DNA of 64,000 nucleotides from Micromonospora sp. WMMD812 (lineage in GTDB: Bacteria > Actinomycetota > Actinomycetes > Mycobacteriales > Micromonosporaceae): assembly GCF_027497215.1 (NCBI RefSeq), contig NZ_CP114904.1, positions 1,798,001 to 1,862,000 on the forward strand. The letters are read 5' to 3'. A program made the translations under genes and the position numbers. The notes under the pieces are model-generated. The model was given only the letters and a program-made list of their open reading frames with translations. It was not told the DNA's origin and did no database searches. Of the stretch, positions 60,338 to 64,000 are shown piece by piece (within the stretch, counting starts at the first letter, position 1; each line of letters opens with the position of its first letter).

Positions 60338-63300
60338 TCACGCCTCGGCGCAGCACGCGTGCCGGCTCTCCTCGACGTAGTGCGGGTCGTGCCACCAGTA
60401 GCCGGCGTTGTCCGGGTGCGCGGGCAGCGGCGGCAGCACGGCGGTGGTCGGGGCGGCCATGATCCGTGCGGCCGCGAACGGGGCGAGCAGGTCGTCGACG
60501 CTGTGCAGCACGCCGTTGGCCATCGTGTGGCGGACGTTGGCGGCCTGGTCGATGTCGGCGAGCGGGTCCCCGCCGAGCACGACCAGGTCGGCGTACCTGC
60601 CGGGAGCGATCTGCCCGATCGGCTCCTCGAGGAACTCGCCTGGCGCCCGGGTGGCGGTCGTCAGCGCCTCGTACGGGGTCAGTCCGTACGCGACCATCGC
60701 CCGTAGGTTGAGGTGCAGGCTGACCGCGTTGAACGCGATCGGCGAGTCGGTGCCGGTCAGCACCCGCCCGCCGCCGCGGATCATCGCCGCAGCCTGGGCG
60801 ACCTGCCGGGCCAGGTTCTCCCGGTTGGCCGTCTGGTCGGTGGTCTGCGCCGTGGTGACCGCGGCCTGCAGCGCCGCGTACTGCCAGGACGGGTAGAGGG
60901 TGCGCACCCGCCGGTCGGTGACCAGCGAGGTGTCCTCGCGCAGCAGCGTGTTGGCTCCGAACAGGGTCGGCGTTCGGGCGGCCCGGGAGGCGTTGAAGAT
61001 GTCGATGACGTCCTGGTAGCCGGCGCCGATCGCGGTGACGGTGCGGGAGTACCCGAACCGGTTCGTGGCGCCGGTGTGCTCCATGCCGTCGCTGCCGAAG
61101 GCGAACGCCGGGTAGTGGTAGTGCGAGGTGGCGTGGATCCCGTGCCGGTGCGACCACTCGACCACCGCGCGCTGCCACCCCACCGGCAGCCGCACGTACG
61201 CCTTCATGAGGTCGTAGTCCAGCGCACCGGCCCGCTCCAGCTCCAGCGCCAGCTGCCGCTCGTCGAAGGTCGGGCGCATGAAGTTGTAGAAGATCCGGGG
61301 CCCGTCGACGGCCTCGCCGGTCGCGAAGTACCGGGGCCCGATCCGGGCTCCGGACTGGACCGACTCCCGCTCCTCCACCATGTGGTACGCGGGGCTGCCC
61401 GGCGAGCGGGTGGTGGTCACGCCGAGGGAGAGCCACAGCCGGTTCTGCCGCGCGCCGTAGGCGTAGCCCTGCATCTCCCGGTGGTGGTGCATGTCGATCA
61501 GGCCGGGGATGACCACGCCGTCGCGGGCGTCGACGATGCGGCCGTCGCGGCCGGGCCGGGTCGGTTCCACCGCGACGATGCGGTGCCCCTCGACCACCAC
61601 GTCGACGTCGGCGCGCAGCCGCGGGCCGGCGCCGTCCCAGAGCCGGCCGGCGCGGATCACCGTACGCCCGCGGGGCCGGCTGTTGGTCCAGGTCAGACCC
61701 ACCGGGACGGTACGCGGCGTTCCGCCGTCGGCGGACACGAGCCGCAGCCGGCCGTTGTTGAGGTAGAGCAGCCGGGTGGAGTCGCCGCTCCAGGTCGGTG
61801 CGTCGGTGACCTCGTGGGTCACCTGGCGGGGTGGGCCGGCGAACGTGCCGTCGGGGTGGACGTCGACCACCCAGAGCACACTGGCCACCACGAACGCCAT
61901 CCGCTGGCCGTCGGGCGACCAGACCGGCCCGTCGTCGCCCCGGGTCTGGATCGACCGGTGCGGCATCGGGTCGAGGTAGCGGGCGGCGCCGGTGGCCCGC
62001 TCGACCACCAGGATCTTGCTCAGCCCTTCGCGGTAGCGCGCGGAGTAGGGCACCACGGCGGCGAGGGCGATGAACCTCCCGTCGGCCGACCAGGTGGGGC
62101 GGCCGGGCTCGAAGGTCGCGGCGAAGACCGGCTGCACGGTGCCCGACCCGACCTCGACGGTGTAGAGCGCGCCGTTCTGGTCGAGGAACGCGAGGTGCCC
62201 GCCGTCGGGCGACCAGGTCCCGGAGACGGCCGCGGCGTCCGGCAGGTTGGTGAGTTGCCGCTCCGCGCCGGTCCGCAGGTCGCGCACCCAGATGTCCAGC
62301 TTGCCGCCCCGGTCGGTGGAGTAAGACAGGTACCGGCCGTCGGGGGACCAGGCCGGGTCGCACGTCCACCACTGGTCGCGGGTGAGCGGGCGGGGCGGCT
62401 GCCCGATCGTCATGAGCTGGATGTCGTTGAGCGCCCGGAACGCCACCTGCCGGCCGTCCGGGGACAGCACCGGGCTGCCGATGCCGACCACCGGCCGGCG
62501 GGCGGTCGAGTCGAAGTCCCGCCGGCGCTTGCGGTAGCGGGGGGTGGCCACGGTGACCGGGGCGACGAAGCCGATGTCGTGGCGGCGGTCGGCGTCGAGC
62601 CGGCGACGGCGGATCCGGCCGTCCGCGGTGTAGACGAACTCGCGGTCGGAGCGCCAGGAGACCCGGAACGGGTACGCGTCCTCGCCGGTGACCAGGGCCG
62701 CGTCGGAGCGCCACAGCTCGCTGCGGCCGTCCAGCAGCCGGTGGTAGACCAGGTCGCCGCCGTCGGGCGTCCACGCGGGGCTGTGCAGGACGGCGCCGGC
62801 CGGGGCGGTCACCGCGGTGGTCCGGGCGCCGCTGGCCAGGTCGACCACGTCGATGCGGGTGTTGGCGACGACGAACGCGATCCGGGTGCCGTCCGGCGAC
62901 CAGGCCGGCTCGTACTCCTCGACGGCGGTGTCCGCCACCGCGGTGATCTCGCCGCTGGCCAGGTCGAGCAGGTGGATGCCGTAGCTGCCGGTCCGGTCCG
63001 ACGAGAAGGCGAGGCGCCGCCCGTCCGGCGAGAAGCGCGGCTCCCGGTGGTCGTACGGGCCGCGGGTGAGTTGCCGCAGCCCGGACCCGTCGGGGCGGAT
63101 CAGCCACAGGTTGAAGGCACCGTCGCGGTAGGACTGGAAGGTGATCGTCGAGTTGTCCGGCGCCCACTCCGGCTGGGCGATGTCGTACAGGTCGCTGGTG
63201 AGCCGGCGGGCCGGGCCGCCGGAGGCCGGCAGCACCCACAGCACGCTGACCAGGTCCATCGCGATCATCCGGCCGTCCGGGGAGAGCTGGGCGGCGACGT

Positions 63301-63451
63301 CGGTGCCCTGCCGCAGCGGGACCCGCCGCTCGTCGGGTCGGCGGTCGTCGCCCGACGCCCGGGCCGGGTCCGCCGCCGCGATCCCGCTCCCCGCCAGTGC
63401 CGCCGCGCCGGCCGCTCCCGCCAGCAGATCCCGTCTCCGGACGCCCGTCAT
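60338..63451 (-). CDS. Tat-exported beta-propeller/amidohydrolase two-domain enzyme
   Basis: 1037 residues. A twin-arginine signal (GVRRRDLLAGAAGAAALAGS) precedes about 600 residues of TolB/WD40-like PD40 blades (repeats of the type PAWSPDGTRIAF, FSPDGRRLAFSSD, PTWSADGRFIALA). The C-terminal 420 residues are an amidohydrolase: GVVIPGLIDMHHHREMQGYA (HxH), LMKAYVRLP (Lys), GIHATSHYHY (His), VLTGTDSPIA (Asp). Such fused enzymes hydrolyse cyclic amides or peptides outside the cell and are common in actinobacteria. ATG 63451 has GGGGAGG seven bases ahead. The substrate is unknown. Confidence 0.9.
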   Translation of the reverse strand: MTGVRRRDLLAGAAGAAALAGSGIAAADPARASGDDRRPDERRVPLRQGTDVAAQLSPDGRMIAMDLVSVLWVLPASGGPARRLTSDLYDIAQPEWAPDNSTITFQSYRDGAFNLWLIRPDGSGLRQLTRGPYDHREPRFSPDGRRLAFSSDRTGSYGIHLLDLASGEITAVADTAVEEYEPAWSPDGTRIAFVVANTRIDVVDLASGARTTAVTAPAGAVLHSPAWTPDGGDLVYHRLLDGRSELWRSDAALVTGEDAYPFRVSWRSDREFVYTADGRIRRRRLDADRRHDIGFVAPVTVATPRYRKRRRDFDSTARRPVVGIGSPVLSPDGRQVAFRALNDIQLMTIGQPPRPLTRDQWWTCDPAWSPDGRYLSYSTDRGGKLDIWVRDLRTGAERQLTNLPDAAAVSGTWSPDGGHLAFLDQNGALYTVEVGSGTVQPVFAATFEPGRPTWSADGRFIALAAVVPYSARYREGLSKILVVERATGAARYLDPMPHRSIQTRGDDGPVWSPDGQRMAFVVASVLWVVDVHPDGTFAGPPRQVTHEVTDAPTWSGDSTRLLYLNNGRLRLVSADGGTPRTVPVGLTWTNSRPRGRTVIRAGRLWDGAGPRLRADVDVVVEGHRIVAVEPTRPGRDGRIVDARDGVVIPGLIDMHHHREMQGYAYGARQNRLWLSLGVTTTRSPGSPAYHMVEERESVQSGARIGPRYFATGEAVDGPRIFYNFMRPTFDERQLALELERAGALDYDLMKAYVRLPVGWQRAVVEWSHRHGIHATSHYHYPAFAFGSDGMEHTGATNRFGYSRTVTAIGAGYQDVIDIFNASRAARTPTLFGANTLLREDTSLVTDRRVRTLYPSWQYAALQAAVTTAQTTDQTANRENLARQVAQAAAMIRGGGRVLTGTDSPIAFNAVSLHLNLRAMVAYGLTPYEALTTATRAPGEFLEEPIGQIAPGRYADLVVLGGDPLADIDQAANVRHTMANGVLHSVDDLLAPFAAARIMAAPTTAVLPPLPAHPDNAGYWWHDPHYVEESRHACCAEA

Positions 63452-63626
63452 GATGCCTCCCCGTCGAAGCCACTGATCGAACAGCATTGATACTCGTCAG
63501 TGGGGTCGGTCCGGCGCAGCTCCTGGTCGGCGGCGAGCGGTCAGCGGCCGTGCGGCAGCGGCGACCGGCCGGTTGCGTACGGAAAGCGGTCGATGAAGTT
63601 TTCCTTCACCGGCCACCGGGCCGCCC

Positions 63627-63952
63627 CGGGCCGGCGTCGGCCCCACCACGCTCTACCGGCACTTCCCCACGAAGGAAGACCTGATCGAGGCCGTCCTCGA
63701 CGACCTCGTCACGGCGCCGGCGATCGCGCCGACGAACACGCCCAACGCCTCATCACCGCCGTCGTCGGCCCCGCCACCGACCGGCTACGGGAGGCCGGCG
63801 GCCTCCGCGCCGACATCACCGCCGAGGACATCGCCGCGTTCGTCCGCATGCCCCTCACCGCGTACCGGGACGAGGCCCGCGCGAAGGCCATCGAGGTCAT
63901 GCTCGACGGCCTGACCAGCCAGCCAGGGACCGATCCCGCCGGCCGGTCGTGA
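63627..63952 (+). pseudogene. TetR-family regulator remnant
   Basis: Starts inside the helix-turn-helix (GVGPTTLYRHFPTKEDLIEA, VLDDLVTAP) and, after a frame change and deletion, continues in another frame with TDRLREAGGLRADITAEDIA and AFVRMPLTAYRDEARAKAIE, VMLDGL, stop at 63952. This is the recognition helix and the C-terminal end of a TetR/AcrR protein (SbtR-like) with the first half of the DNA-binding domain and the middle missing. It cannot be a working repressor. Confidence 0.78.
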
Positions 63953-64000
63953 GGCCGCCCGCCGCCGCGCACACCTCGCCGACGGGCCATCGACCGTCGC

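Noticed and set aside
60072..63473. Open frame of 1133 codons on the minus strand and a 925-codon frame on the plus strand
   Set aside because: Both are alternative frames of the propeller-amidohydrolase gene, rich in Arg and Gly, with no motif.

Overview
The window is high-GC actinobacterial DNA (GC-rich third codon positions, GTG starts, ECF sigma factors, a SARP regulator, an SthA transhydrogenase, mycothiol-type MDMPI proteins). Gene content fits the Micromonosporaceae, most likely Micromonospora or a close relative. That assignment is inference. There is no rRNA gene, intact tRNA gene or CRISPR array.

Layout. 0-10 kb: small enzymes with local regulators (ArsR with a DLH-like hydrolase, aldo/keto reductase, alpha/beta hydrolases, a large AAA ATPase, a TMEM175-type channel, TetR with a metallo-beta-lactamase-fold hydrolase). 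10.6-12.3 kb: wreck of an actinomycete integrative element (IS110 fragment, frameshifted rep, xis, internally deleted tyrosine integrase) ending at a 40-bp fragment of a tRNA-Val(CAC) gene. The same fragment recurs in direct orientation at 26.3 kb. The 14 kb between the copies is a decayed accessory island with pieces of IS481, IS630 and IS3 transposases, pseudogenes (hydrolase, FAD oxidase, lactonase, SDR), two ECF sigma/anti-sigma pairs and some intact enzymes. 27-40 kb: an ECF sigma factor fused through a zinc motif and membrane helix to an extracellular GH128-like glycosidase, oxidases and esterases, DoxX, TetR with a clear operator, a WXG100/ESX-like trio, SthA and a SEC-C protein. 40-46 kb: a minus-strand group of a 35-residue putative precursor peptide, a hairpin, an E1-like ThiF protein with an N-terminal peptide-recognition-like domain, an M50 membrane protease and an AfsR/SARP regulator. 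46-64 kb: mostly conserved metabolic and envelope genes (Lrp, SMP-30, NadE, DUF72, carboxylesterase, Rpf/LysM hydrolase under a ydaO-type c-di-AMP riboswitch, FUSC, YrdC/YciO, cupin isomerase, a Tat-exported beta-propeller/amidohydrolase) and a broken TetR gene at the right end.

Most striking are the 45943-46050 peptide with its ThiF/M50 genes, which looks like a minimal RiPP-type locus without any standard class-defining enzyme, and the one-polypeptide sigma/anti-sigma/glycosidase at 27263-29152. Functions were assigned by reading motifs; no database search was run.
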